Assembly (NCBI RefSeq): GCF_001718695.1
Contig: NZ_CP013422.1
Span: forward strand, 248,001 to 312,000
DNA length: 64,000 nt
Source of the DNA: Burkholderia ubonensis
Lineage (GTDB): Bacteria; Pseudomonadota; Gammaproteobacteria; Burkholderiales; Burkholderiaceae
Reading direction: 5' to 3'
Translations under genes and position numbers: made by a program
Notes under the pieces: model-generated
Seen by the model: only the letters and a program-made list of their open reading frames with translations
What the model was told of the DNA's origin: nothing
The model's database searches: none
In this document: piece after piece, positions 16,727 to 25,121 of the stretch
Layout of the letters: each line of letters begins with the position of its first letter
How positions within the stretch are numbered: the stretch's first letter is position 1

Positions 16727-18526
16727 ATGATGGCCGGTAGCATTCCTCCCTCCGCTCTGCTGGCGGAGCGCACGACCTCGTCGCTGCTCCATGTGCTTCG
16801 CGAGCGTGCCGAGCACACGCCGGAGCGCGTCGCGTTCCATTTTCTGCGCGACGGCGAGGACGACGTCGCGAGCTGGTCCTACGGCCAGTTCGCCGCCGCT
16901 GCGGCCCACGTGCGCGATCTGCTCGTGCAGCACGCGCTGCACGAACGCCGCGTATTGCTGGTGCTGGAACCAGGTCTCGGTTACGTCGCGGCGCTGTTCG
17001 GAATCCTGCTGGCGGGCGCCACCGCGGTGCCTTCGTTTCCGCCGGCCGGCTCCCGCGCCGTGGCGCGTTTCGCGTCGATCTGCCGCGACGCCCGTCCCGA
17101 CGTGGTGATCGCCGGCAAGCAGCATCGCTCGCTGCAACAGGAGCTCGACCGGCTGCACGACGGCGCGCGCGTCGCGCCGGCGTTGCTGACGATCGACGAG
17201 CATGCTTTCGACGCCATCGACGCATCGGCGCACGACTTCGGGCGCGTGCTGGAGCAGGGCCTCGATCTGGAGCGGCCGGCGCTGCTGCAGTACACGTCGG
17301 GATCGACGGGCGAGCCGAAGGGCGTCGTCGTCACGCACCGGAATCTCGTCAGCAACTGCGCGGTGATCGCCGAGCGGCTCGGCGCCGATCCGGAGCGCGT
17401 CGGCTGCACGTGGCTGCCGCCGTATCACGACATGGGCCTGATGGGCGCGCTGCTGCTCGCGGTGTTCAGCGGCTTTCCGCTCGTGATCCTGTCGCCGCAG
17501 CATTTCGTTCAGCGTCCGTATCGCTGGCTCAAGGCGATCAGCGACTACCGCGTGACCACCAGCGTCGCGCCGAATTTCGCGTTCGACCTATGCGTCGACC
17601 ACATCAGCGACGAAGAAGCCGCCACGCTCGATCTCGGCTCGCTGCAGCACGTGTTCTGCGGCGCGGAGCCGGTGAGCCACGCGACGCTCGAGCGCTTCGC
17701 CGCGCGCTTCGGCCGGCATGGCTTCGAGCGCCGCGCCGTGGTGCCGTGCTACGGAATGGCGGAGGCGACGCTCTACGTGTCCGGCAAGCCCGGCCGTTCG
17801 CCGATCACGCTGATCGACGTCGACAAGGAGGCGCTCGCCCGCGGCCAGTGCGTGCCGCACGACGCGCAATCCGACCTGCTCGGGTGCACGACGCTGGTGG
17901 GCTGCGGGCCCGTGGCGGCCGGCCATCGGCTGCTGATCGTCGATCCTGCGACGAAGCGCGTGCTGCCGGAGCGCAGCATCGGCGAAATCTGGTTCAGCGG
18001 TCCGAACGTCGCTGCCGGCTATCTCGGCCGCGCGGACAGCGACGACGTGTTCGCGGCGGCGCTCTGCGACGAACGCGGCGACGCCGATTCGGCGCGCTAC
18101 CTCCGCACCGGCGATCTCGGCTTTCTGAACCACGGCGAGCTGTTCGTCACGGGCCGGATCAAGGACGTCGTGATCGTCGCCGGGCGCAACCTCTATCCGA
18201 CCGACATCGAAGGATCGGTGCAGGCCGCGCACGATGCGATCCGAACCAACGGCGTGGTGGCGTTTTCGATCGACGGCGGCCCGCGGGAGTCGCTCGTCAT
18301 CGTTGCGGAGCTCAAGCGCTCGCGCCGTCTGAGCCCCGAGCAAATGGGCGAAGTGCGAGCGGCGATCACGCTGGCGGTCACGCGCGATCACGGCGTGGCG
18401 CCGGCGGTCGTGCACCTGGGGCCGATGGGCGCGATTCCGCTCACGACCAGCGGCAAGGTGCGCAGGCAAGCGTGCAAGCAGGCGTTCCAGCAAGGCAGCC
18501 TGAGCACGCTCGAGGCCCGCGCCTGA
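16727..18526 (+). CDS. Fatty-acyl-AMP ligase (FAAL), polyyne starter loading
   Basis: About 599 residues. ANL-superfamily adenylation enzyme with the P-loop YTSGSTGEPKGVVVTH (189-204), the aromatic core YGMAEATLYVSG, and the YLRTGDLGFL and GRIKDVVIVAGRNLYPTDIE motifs near the C-terminus. The sequence is of the FAAL type, which transfers the acyl-adenylate to an acyl carrier protein rather than to CoA. The ATG codons at 16727 and 16730 follow GAGGG (16718-16722). It activates the free fatty acid and loads it on the ACP encoded at 20611. Homologues are the first enzyme of bacterial polyyne pathways (the CayA role). It opens the core gene set ligase-desaturase-desaturase-ACP-desaturase-hydrolase-rubredoxin. 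Confidence 0.93.
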   Translation: MMAGSIPPSALLAERTTSSLLHVLRERAEHTPERVAFHFLRDGEDDVASWSYGQFAAAAAHVRDLLVQHALHERRVLLVLEPGLGYVAALFGILLAGATAVPSFPPAGSRAVARFASICRDARPDVVIAGKQHRSLQQELDRLHDGARVAPALLTIDEHAFDAIDASAHDFGRVLEQGLDLERPALLQYTSGSTGEPKGVVVTHRNLVSNCAVIAERLGADPERVGCTWLPPYHDMGLMGALLLAVFSGFPLVILSPQHFVQRPYRWLKAISDYRVTTSVAPNFAFDLCVDHISDEEAATLDLGSLQHVFCGAEPVSHATLERFAARFGRHGFERRAVVPCYGMAEATLYVSGKPGRSPITLIDVDKEALARGQCVPHDAQSDLLGCTTLVGCGPVAAGHRLLIVDPATKRVLPERSIGEIWFSGPNVAAGYLGRADSDDVFAAALCDERGDADSARYLRTGDLGFLNHGELFVTGRIKDVVIVAGRNLYPTDIEGSVQAAHDAIRTNGVVAFSIDGGPRESLVIVAELKRSRRLSPEQMGEVRAAITLAVTRDHGVAPAVVHLGPMGAIPLTTSGKVRRQACKQAFQQGSLSTLEARA

Positions 18527-18586
18527 GCCGTTCGCCGCTTCCGCATTCCCGATTTCCATTGTCGCTGTCTTTCTTCGGAGCCAGTC

Positions 18587-19546
18587 ATGGCTGAAGCAGA
18601 TCTCTCGTCGTCGCGAACACCCGCGACCGCCCGTGCGGCCGACGCCGACACCGACTCGCGCGCGCGCCGGCTCGCTTATCTGACCGTCGGCGTTCCCGCG
18701 CTCGGTTTCGTGCTCGCGATTGCCTACACGTGGACATACGGCGTGCGCGCCACCGACTTCATCCTGCTCGCGGTGATGTATTTCTCGACCGCGATCGGCG
18801 TCGAAACCGGCATGCACCGTTACTTCTCACACCGTGCGTTCAAGGGACGGCCGATCGTCACCGTGATGCTCGGCGTATTCGGCAGCATGGCCGCCCAGGG
18901 GCCGATCCTGTTCTGGGCCGCGACGCACCGCATGCACCACGCGTTCACCGATCAGGACGGCGATCCTCATTCGCCGCTGCCGCGCGCGAACCGCCACGGC
19001 CAACCGAGCCGGCTCGCGGGCCTTTGGCACGGTCACGTGGGCTGGCTGTTCAGCGTGCGCCGCGAGAACTGGAGCGCGTATGCCGCGGACCTGCTGCGCG
19101 ACCGCCTGATCGTCAATCTCAATCTGCGCTATGGGTGGTGGGTGCTGCTCGGCCTAGCGCTGCCCGCGCTGGCGGGCGCGTTGCTCGCGCCGGCCGGGCA
19201 GGCCTTGACCGGCGCCGTCGGCGGTTTCCTGTGGGGCGGGCTCGCACGGATCTTCCTGCTCGATCAGTCGACCTGGGCCGTCAATTCGCTGTGCCACACC
19301 ATCGGCACCCGCCCGCACGCGACGCGCGACCACAGCCGCAATCTGGGCCTGCTCGCGATCGTCTCGGTGGGCGGCGCGTGGCACAACAACCATCACGCAC
19401 AGCCGGCCTTCGCCAACAACGATCACGCGTTCTGGCAGCTCGATCCTTCCGCCTGGGTCATCCGCTTGCTCGACGCGCTGGGGCTCGTCACGGAGGTGCG
19501 CTATGCGCCCAAGCGCCGCGCGACGGCTCCTTCAATTTCGCCGTAA
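18587..19546 (+). CDS. Acyl desaturase/acetylenase 1 (delta-9 acyl-CoA desaturase type)
   Basis: 319 residues, membrane di-iron desaturase. Three complete histidine boxes: H77-RYFS-H82, H114-RM-H117-H118 and H266-NN-H269-H270, with the long hydrophobic pairs between them expected of stearoyl-CoA-desaturase relatives. CGGAG lies just before the ATG. It probably acts on the ACP-bound chain, introducing a double bond or converting it to a triple bond. It pairs with a close paralogue 25 bp downstream (19572) with the same fold but a changed third box. Electrons are likely to come from the rubredoxin encoded at 22962. Confidence 0.92.
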   Translation: MAEADLSSSRTPATARAADADTDSRARRLAYLTVGVPALGFVLAIAYTWTYGVRATDFILLAVMYFSTAIGVETGMHRYFSHRAFKGRPIVTVMLGVFGSMAAQGPILFWAATHRMHHAFTDQDGDPHSPLPRANRHGQPSRLAGLWHGHVGWLFSVRRENWSAYAADLLRDRLIVNLNLRYGWWVLLGLALPALAGALLAPAGQALTGAVGGFLWGGLARIFLLDQSTWAVNSLCHTIGTRPHATRDHSRNLGLLAIVSVGGAWHNNHHAQPAFANNDHAFWQLDPSAWVIRLLDALGLVTEVRYAPKRRATAPSISP

Positions 19547-19571
19547 TCCTGTTTAGCGTCTGGAGATTCCT

Positions 19572-20555
19572 ATGAATTCGTCGATTCAGGTTGCACCCGG
19601 CGTGACTGCCGCAGGCGGGCTGTCGGCCGCCGACGGGCAGATCCCCGGTGTTTCGCCGCTGCTGGGCAGCGGGGCGCGCGTCAAACGCCTGACCGCCCTG
19701 GCCGTGATGCTGGTGCCGCTGGCCGGCTTCGCGCTGGCGGTACGCCAGCTCGTGCTGGGCGAGTTCGCCGCCACCGATCTCGTGCTGTTCGCGGTGTTCT
19801 ATTTTCTGCACATGGGCGGGATCACGATGGGCTTCCATCGGTATCTCGCGCACAAGACGTTCCGCACGTCGAAGTGGTTCGAAGGGCTGCTGCTGATCTG
19901 CGGGTCGATGGCCGCGCAAGGACCGATCATGTTCTGGGTGACGACGCACCGCCGACATCACCTGTACAGCGATCAGCAAGGCGATCCGCATTCGCCGAAT
20001 CTGGCCGGCAAGGGCCTGTTCGCGAAGCTGCGCGGCCTCTGGTATGCGCACATGCCGTGGATGCTGGCCCCCGACGTCTCGGGCTGGACCTTCTTCGCGC
20101 CCGACGTGCTGCGCGATCGCCGCCTGTTCTTCTATCACCGCACCTACGCCTGGTGGATCGTGCTCGGCCTCGTGCTGCCGGCCGCGATCGGCGGCGCCGT
20201 CGCCGGCTCGTGGCTCGGCGCATGGAACGGCCTGCTGTTCGGCGGATTGGCGCGCATCTTCGTGGCCAACCAGGCCGCGTGGTGCGTGGGGTCCGTGTGC
20301 CACATGTTCGGCGGCCGGCCGTTCAAGACCGGGGACAACAGCGCGAACAACTGGACGGTCGCCGTATTCACGTTCGGCGAAGGCCTGCAGAACAACCACC
20401 ACGCATTCCCCGCGTCATACCGCCATTCGGTGAAGTGGTACGAGCCGGATCTGAGCGCCTGGGTGCTGTGGACGCTCGGCAAGCTCGGCGTCGTGCGCGA
20501 TCTGCGTCAGCCGACGCCGGCGGCGATCCGCAAGCTCGCCAAGCAGCCGTATTGA
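19572..20555 (+). CDS. Acyl desaturase/acetylenase 2, with a Gln-variant third histidine box
   Basis: 327 residues, paralogue of the preceding desaturase. Box 1 is H89-RYLA-H94, box 2 is H126-RR-H129-H130. Box 3 reads Q273-NN-H276-H277, where relatives including its neighbour have H-NN-HH; the codon is CAG at about 20388. A QxxHH third box is known from front-end desaturases (delta-5/delta-6), where the Gln matters for activity. The change may therefore reflect a different position or type of reaction rather than inactivity. The rest of the protein is full length. It lies 25 bp after desaturase 1 and 55 bp before the ACP gene. Confidence 0.92.
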   Translation: MNSSIQVAPGVTAAGGLSAADGQIPGVSPLLGSGARVKRLTALAVMLVPLAGFALAVRQLVLGEFAATDLVLFAVFYFLHMGGITMGFHRYLAHKTFRTSKWFEGLLLICGSMAAQGPIMFWVTTHRRHHLYSDQQGDPHSPNLAGKGLFAKLRGLWYAHMPWMLAPDVSGWTFFAPDVLRDRRLFFYHRTYAWWIVLGLVLPAAIGGAVAGSWLGAWNGLLFGGLARIFVANQAAWCVGSVCHMFGGRPFKTGDNSANNWTVAVFTFGEGLQNNHHAFPASYRHSVKWYEPDLSAWVLWTLGKLGVVRDLRQPTPAAIRKLAKQPY

Positions 20556-20610
20556 AGCTAGTTGCCGTCGTCATTCAGTTCATCTCCCTCGTACGGAAGG
20601 ATTAATCATC

Positions 20611-20931
20611 ATGTCTCAAGCTGGAATCCTGGGCGGCCTGTTCGGCCGCAAGAAGGCGGTGGCCGCCGATGTCGGGCCGCTGACCGAAGCGTCGATCCGC
20701 AACTGGTTGATCGACCGGCTCGCCAAGCAGCTGAAGCTCGAGCGCGCCGCGATCGATCCCGCCAAGCGCTTCGACGAGTACGGGCTCGATTCGATCGTCG
20801 CCGTGCAGGTGTCGGGCGATCTGGAGAAGGTGGTCGAGCAGCGGCTGTCCCCGGCGCTGCTGTTCGAACACAACAGCATCGACGAGCTGGCGCGCCACCT
20901 GTCGACCGAGCTCGGTCTGCAAGCGGCGTAA
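20611..20931 (+). CDS. Acyl carrier protein of the polyyne pathway
   Basis: 106 residues with a Gly/Lys-rich N-terminal extension of about 25 residues (MSQAGILGGLFGRKKAVAAD) before the carrier domain. The 4'-phosphopantetheine attachment Ser61 lies in YGLDSIVAVQ. The longer N-terminus distinguishes it from the housekeeping AcpP. It carries the fatty acid loaded by the FAAL while the desaturases act. GGAAGG lies 10 nt before the ATG, and the next desaturase gene starts 13 bp after the stop. Confidence 0.93.
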   Translation: MSQAGILGGLFGRKKAVAADVGPLTEASIRNWLIDRLAKQLKLERAAIDPAKRFDEYGLDSIVAVQVSGDLEKVVEQRLSPALLFEHNSIDELARHLSTELGLQAA

Positions 20932-20944
20932 GCGGGAGATCGAC

Positions 20945-22042
20945 ATGGCGAAAACCTATACGGTCCCCAGCGCGCCGCCGGCGCGTTTCGACGAATTCAT
21001 GCAGAAGTCGAAGTCGCTCGAGGGCGTGCGGCTGACCGATGCGATTCCGAAATCCCTCTACGAGCCGCGCGTATGGCGCGGCATTCTCGGCTTCGTGGTG
21101 AGCTATGCGGCGTATATCGGCGCGCTCGTCGGCATCGCTTACGCGCCGCACTGGTTGTTCTACGTTCCGCTGTGGCTGCTGGCCGGCCTGGGCGGCTGGG
21201 GGCTGCATTGCATCGCGCACGATTGCGGGCACAACTCGTTTTCGCGCGTCCGATGGTTCAACCTGGCGATCGGGCACCTGTCGCTTCTGCCGCTGCTGTA
21301 TCCGTTCCACGCGTGGCGCCACACGCACAACCTGCACCACGCGAATACCAACAACCTCGAGCTCGATACCGACTGGCGGCCGATTCCCGCGCCGCTTTAC
21401 GATCGCATGCCGCTGTTGAAGCGGCTCGAGTACGCCGGCACCCGCAAGTGGCTGTTCTGGGCCGGCACGGTGAGCTACTGGAAGGAATCGGGCTTCCGTC
21501 CGGGCTTCTATCCGAAGCGCGAGATGCGGCGCGACGTGAAACGCTCGATCGCGTTCGTCCTGTTCGCGTCCGCGCTCTATTTCCCGGCGCTCATCTACTT
21601 CACCGGCATCACCGGCCTGTTCCTGTACTTCGTCGTGCCCTGGTTGATGATTCATGCGTGGTTCAGCGCCACGACGCTGATGCATCACACGTCGGACGAG
21701 ATCCCGTTCCTGCCGTCGCAGCACTGGACGCCGAACGCCAGCCGCTTGCTGGTGACGACCGACTACCGGTATCCGAAGTGGCTGCACTTCATGACGCACA
21801 ACATCTCGGTGCATACGGCGCACCACGTCGCGCCGATCGTGCCGTTCTACAACCTGCCGAAGGCGCAGGCGGCGCTCAAGCAGGCGTTTCCGGGAATGAT
21901 CCGCGAAAAGGATTTCTCCTTCGGCGATCTGTGGCACGTGATCGGTCACTGCCATTTCTACGACACCGAGTCGGGTTACTACCGCAGCCTGTCCCGGGAG
22001 GCCGTGCCGGTCGGCGCGCGTGCGGCGGCGGAGGGCCGGTGA
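20945..22042 (+). CDS. Acyl desaturase/acetylenase 3 (delta-12 / FAD2-like type)
   Basis: 365 residues. The histidine boxes are of the delta-12 / acyl-lipid type: H92-DCG-H96, H128-NL-H131-H132 (with a preceding His126) and H290-TA-H293-H294. It has hydrophobic pairs around residues 48-85 and 195-235. This class includes plant delta-12 acetylenases that turn a double bond into a triple bond, which fits a polyyne. The gene starts 13 bp after the ACP and its stop overlaps the hydrolase start by one base (TGATG), indicating coupled translation. Confidence 0.92.
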   Translation: MAKTYTVPSAPPARFDEFMQKSKSLEGVRLTDAIPKSLYEPRVWRGILGFVVSYAAYIGALVGIAYAPHWLFYVPLWLLAGLGGWGLHCIAHDCGHNSFSRVRWFNLAIGHLSLLPLLYPFHAWRHTHNLHHANTNNLELDTDWRPIPAPLYDRMPLLKRLEYAGTRKWLFWAGTVSYWKESGFRPGFYPKREMRRDVKRSIAFVLFASALYFPALIYFTGITGLFLYFVVPWLMIHAWFSATTLMHHTSDEIPFLPSQHWTPNASRLLVTTDYRYPKWLHFMTHNISVHTAHHVAPIVPFYNLPKAQAALKQAFPGMIREKDFSFGDLWHVIGHCHFYDTESGYYRSLSREAVPVGARAAAEGR

Positions 22043-22965
22043 TGGCGGCAGCGAACCCTACCGACGTCTCGCCGCTCGCGCGGCGCAAGGCCCGGAAGCC
22101 GTCGTGGCGCGTTCGGCTCGGCCGTCGTGCGCTGCGCGTGCTGACGACCTTCGCGCCGCACGCCGCGGGGCGCCGGGCGGCCGACACGTTCGGCTTCACG
22201 CGCGGCTACGGGCTGCCCGTCAGCGACCGCGTGCCGCTCGGTGCGAAGGAGGCGTCCATCGACGGCAACGCGGACATCGACCGCGCCTATCACTGGGAGG
22301 GCGGCGCATCGCGCGTGCTGCTCGTGCATGGCTGGGGCACCGACAGCAGCAGCATGCTGAGCTTCGTGAAGCCGATGCAGTCGCTCGGCTTCTCGGTGGC
22401 CGCGTTCGACGCGCCCGCGCATGGCCGTTCGCCGGGCAAGCATACGACGATGACGCAGTTCACCCGCGCGACGGGTGCGGTGCTGGATGCGATCGAAGGC
22501 GCGCAGGTGGTGATTGCGCATTCGCTCGGCTCGATCGCGGCCGTCTCGGCGCTGGCCGAGCGCTCGCGCCGCGCGTCGTTGCGCTGCCTCGTGCTGATCG
22601 CCCCCACCAGCGGCCTGACCGAGGTGCTGGAGCGCTGGGCCAGCCGCGACATGGCATTTCCGCGCCCGGTGGTCGAGCGCATCTATGCGGAGCTGCAGCT
22701 GCGCAACGGCGTGCCGGTCAGTCACTGGGATCTGCTCGCGCGCGGCGCGTCGCTCGACGTCCCGGTATTGGTGGTGCACGACCCGGCCGATTCGGTGGTG
22801 CCGTACTGCGAGGCGCAGCGCGTCGTGGCCGGGCTGCCGGACGCGACGCTGTGGCCGGCGCCGGGCGCCGGGCACGGCCGCATCCTGTCGGATGCGAGGG
22901 TACGCGAGCAGGTGCGCGAATTCGTGACGCGACAGACGTCGAACCTGGGAGAGATGGCGAGATGA
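22042..22965 (+). CDS. Alpha/beta hydrolase, probable chain-releasing thioesterase
   Basis: 307 residues. Alpha/beta-hydrolase fold with an oxyanion HGWG (LVHGWGTDSS), nucleophile Ser161 in AHSLGS, an acid in VVHDPAD (Asp247 or Asp250) and His278 in GAGHGR. The first 80 residues are basic and poorly structured and carry no signal peptide. In polyyne clusters a hydrolase at this place is thought to free the finished acid from the carrier protein (the CayF-like role). It overlaps the desaturase upstream by one base and the rubredoxin downstream by 4 bp (ATGA), so the three are made together. Confidence 0.88.
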   Translation: MAAANPTDVSPLARRKARKPSWRVRLGRRALRVLTTFAPHAAGRRAADTFGFTRGYGLPVSDRVPLGAKEASIDGNADIDRAYHWEGGASRVLLVHGWGTDSSSMLSFVKPMQSLGFSVAAFDAPAHGRSPGKHTTMTQFTRATGAVLDAIEGAQVVIAHSLGSIAAVSALAERSRRASLRCLVLIAPTSGLTEVLERWASRDMAFPRPVVERIYAELQLRNGVPVSHWDLLARGASLDVPVLVVHDPADSVVPYCEAQRVVAGLPDATLWPAPGAGHGRILSDARVREQVREFVTRQTSNLGEMAR

Positions 22966-23147
22966 GCACGACGGCGGTAGAGATGCGCACGCTGATGTGT
23001 CTGGTGTGCGGCTGGATTTATTCGGAACGGCACGGTGCGCCGGAAGACGGCATTGCACCGGGCACGCGCTGGGAAGACATTCCGGCCAAATGGAAGTGTC
23101 CCGAGTGCGGCGTCGGCAAGGAGGACTTCGAAATGGTCTCGATCTGA
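22962..23147 (+). CDS. Rubredoxin
   Basis: 61 residues. The single-iron site is Cys13-x2-Cys16 (CLVCGW) and Cys46-x2-Cys49 (CPECG), with the family's GxxWEDIP and GKEDFE stretches. ATGA overlap with the hydrolase gene. Rubredoxins of this type give electrons to membrane di-iron enzymes such as alkane hydroxylase, so it probably drives the desaturases of this cluster. No rubredoxin reductase is encoded nearby and it must be supplied from elsewhere. Confidence 0.95.
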   Translation: MSTTAVEMRTLMCLVCGWIYSERHGAPEDGIAPGTRWEDIPAKWKCPECGVGKEDFEMVSI

Positions 23148-23316
23148 CGCGATGGCGGGGCGCGCGTCGCCCCGCCACCGGTGCGTGCGTCGGCACACGA
23201 GAACGCTTTGCGAACGTGCCGGGCATGCGAATGCATGCGTTCCTTTCCCGCAAGCGCCGCGTCGAGTTGCGGCGGCATCCGTCCCGCATGAAGCGGGCTT
23301 TGAATGGAGTGTTGAA

Positions 23317-24501
23317 ATGGTTGCTCGACAGGTAGTGATCTGCAGTCCCGTCCGGACGCCAATCGGCGCGTTCGGCGGCACGTTGAAGGACGTTGCGGCG
23401 ACGGCGCTCGGCGCGGCCGCGTTGCGCGAAGCGGTGCGTCGCAGCGAGATCGATCCGGCGGAGCTGGCGTCGGTCGTGATGGGCAACGTCGTGCAGGCCG
23501 GCAACAAGATGAATCCCGCGCGTCAGGCGGCCGTCGCGGGCGGCATTCCCGTGACCGTGCCCGCGCTGACGGTCAATCGCGTGTGCGGCTCCGGTGCGCA
23601 GGCCATCGCGAATGCGGCGCAGGACATCTGGCTCGGCTTCGGCGAGGTTGCGGCGGCAGGCGGAATGGAGAACATGGACGGCGCGCCGTATCTGCTCGGC
23701 GGCGGCCGTTGGGGCTATCGGATGGGCAATGCCGAGATCGCCGACAGCATGCTCGTGGATGGCCTCGTCGATGCGTTCTCCAACCTGCATTCGGGATGGC
23801 ACACGGAAGACCTCGTCGCGATGAAGGGGATCACGCGCGAGCAGCAGGACCGCTGGGCGGAACGTTCGCAACGGCGCTTCGCCGACGCGCAGGCGCGTGG
23901 GGCATTCGACGCCGAACTGGTGGCGGTCGAGGTCGCGGGGCGCAAGCAGACCGTCCGATTCGAGCGCGACGAGCAGCCGCGCCCGGACACGAACTTCGAG
24001 TCGCTTGCGAGGCTGAAGCCCGCATTTCGCGCTGACGGCACCATCACCGCCGGCAATGCGCCCGGCCTGAACAGCGGTGCGGCGGCGATGATCGTGGCCG
24101 AGCGGCGTTATGCCGAGACGCGCGGCATCGAGCCGATCGCCACGCTCGTCTCGTACGGCGTGGGGGCGGTCGAGCCGGGCCTGTTCGGACTCGGGCCGGT
24201 GCCGGCAGTGAAGATGGCGCTCGCGCGTGCCGGGTGGTCGATGAACGACGTCGAGCGGTTCGAGATCAACGAGGCCTTTGCCGCCGTGCCGATCGCGGTC
24301 GCGCGCGAGCTCGGCATCGACGAAGAGCGGATCAACGTCGAAGGCGGCGCGATCGCGCACGGTCACGCGATCGGCGCGACCGGTGCCGTCCTGACCACCC
24401 GTCTTGCACATTCGATGCGCCGCGACGGCATCAAGCGCGGCATCGTGACCTTGTGCATCGGCGGCGGCCAGGGCATCGCTCTCGCGCTCGAAGCCGTCTG
24501 A
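23317..24501 (+). CDS. Acetyl-CoA acetyltransferase (thiolase)
   Basis: 394 residues from the ATG at 23317, which follows TGGAG by about 7 nt. All thiolase landmarks are seen: nucleophile Cys90 in NRVCGSG, NEAFA, the His of [14 protein letters not shown], and a second Cys in LCIGGGQG. It either condenses two acetyl-CoA or, in reverse, removes C2 units in beta-oxidation. Within the cluster it could shorten the fatty chain by one round (C18 to C16), which would suit a C16 product; this is an inference. It lies 169 bp after the rubredoxin gene, so it may have its own promoter. Confidence 0.9.
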   Translation: MVARQVVICSPVRTPIGAFGGTLKDVAATALGAAALREAVRRSEIDPAELASVVMGNVVQAGNKMNPARQAAVAGGIPVTVPALTVNRVCGSGAQAIANAAQDIWLGFGEVAAAGGMENMDGAPYLLGGGRWGYRMGNAEIADSMLVDGLVDAFSNLHSGWHTEDLVAMKGITREQQDRWAERSQRRFADAQARGAFDAELVAVEVAGRKQTVRFERDEQPRPDTNFESLARLKPAFRADGTITAGNAPGLNSGAAAMIVAERRYAETRGIEPIATLVSYGVGAVEPGLFGLGPVPAVKMALARAGWSMNDVERFEINEAFAAVPIAVARELGIDEERINVEGGAIAHGHAIGATGAVLTTRLAHSMRRDGIKRGIVTLCIGGGQGIALALEAV

Positions 24502-24561
24502 CGGCAGCCCGGCCGCGACGACGGCCGGCAGCGTCCGGACCATCAGGATCACGGAGAAGAC

Positions 24562-24750
24562 ATGGACGAGCGTTCAGCACTGGAAGACCTGAGTGCCCTT
24601 GCCGCGACCGGGCATACGACGGCGCATGCCGAGCTTGCGCGCAAATGGTTGGCCCATTTCGGGGCCGACCGCGTGCAGGACCTCGACCTCGGCATGCTCG
24701 AGGCGATTGCCTGCTATGTCCGCGACGGCATAGCGCCGCCGCACGGATAG
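24562..24750 (+). CDS. Small hypothetical protein at the end of the polyyne gene set
   Basis: 62 residues, acidic and helical (MDERSALEDLSALAATGHTT...), with a good GGAGA site and codon use like its neighbours. No signal peptide, membrane segment or known motif is visible. It is 60 bp after the thiolase and co-directional with it. A subunit, chaperone or regulatory role is possible but unsupported; I do not recognise the family. Confidence 0.65.
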   Translation: MDERSALEDLSALAATGHTTAHAELARKWLAHFGADRVQDLDLGMLEAIACYVRDGIAPPHG

Positions 24751-25121
24751 CGCACGCTTGCCGGCGGCCGGGGCACGGCGCGCCTTGCCGATGCTGCGTC
24801 GTGGTGCGTACCGCTGACGATGCGGCGAGCTCGCGCCGTGGCCCGGCCGGCCGTGGCGTCGCCGGTGGCAGCTTGCCCGACGGCCGGCCGCACACGTCCG
24901 TCAGAGCGGCCGGGCCTTGCTTCGCAACGCCGCAAGGCGCGCGTTCCCCGCGCGCCAATTGATGACCAAACCGCAAGACATAGTGCATAGATATCGTTTG
25001 CGGCGGCTTTAACGGCTGCCGACAATCGTGGCTTGAATTCCCCGCGGCGTGCGCCACGCGCGCCGCGGCGCGCGGCCCCGGCGGCTATCCCGGCCGTCGC
25101 CGCCATCCAGCTCACGACGAC
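24751..25121. other. Intergenic, 371 bp, end of the polyyne cluster
   Basis: No supported gene. GCCTTGC (24914-24920) can pair with GCAAGGC (24932-24938), and a GC-rich dyad follows at about 24936-24960. Neither has a T tract, so they are only weak terminator candidates. The A/T-richer stretch around 24955-25030 probably holds the promoter of the aminotransferase gene. Confidence 0.5.

Larger units (their letters stand above)
6451..24750. other. Quorum-sensing-linked polyyne (cepacin-like) biosynthetic gene cluster
   Basis: The region contains a luxR-rsaM-luxI module followed by 15 plus-strand genes. The core set (fatty-acyl-AMP ligase, two acyl-CoA-desaturase-like enzymes, acyl carrier protein, a third desaturase, alpha/beta hydrolase, rubredoxin) is the diagnostic order of bacterial polyyne clusters such as caryoynencin and cepacin. 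Extra oxygenases (FMO, Rieske, an additional desaturase/hydroxylase) fit an oxygen-rich product such as cepacin, a C16 allenic diyne with epoxide and lactone functions. The gene content and LuxRI linkage match what I recall of the B. ambifaria cepacin (ccn) cluster; I do not assign individual ccn letters from memory. Boundaries are set by the change of strand and gene type at 6451 and by the 371-bp gap after 24750. Confidence 0.8.
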
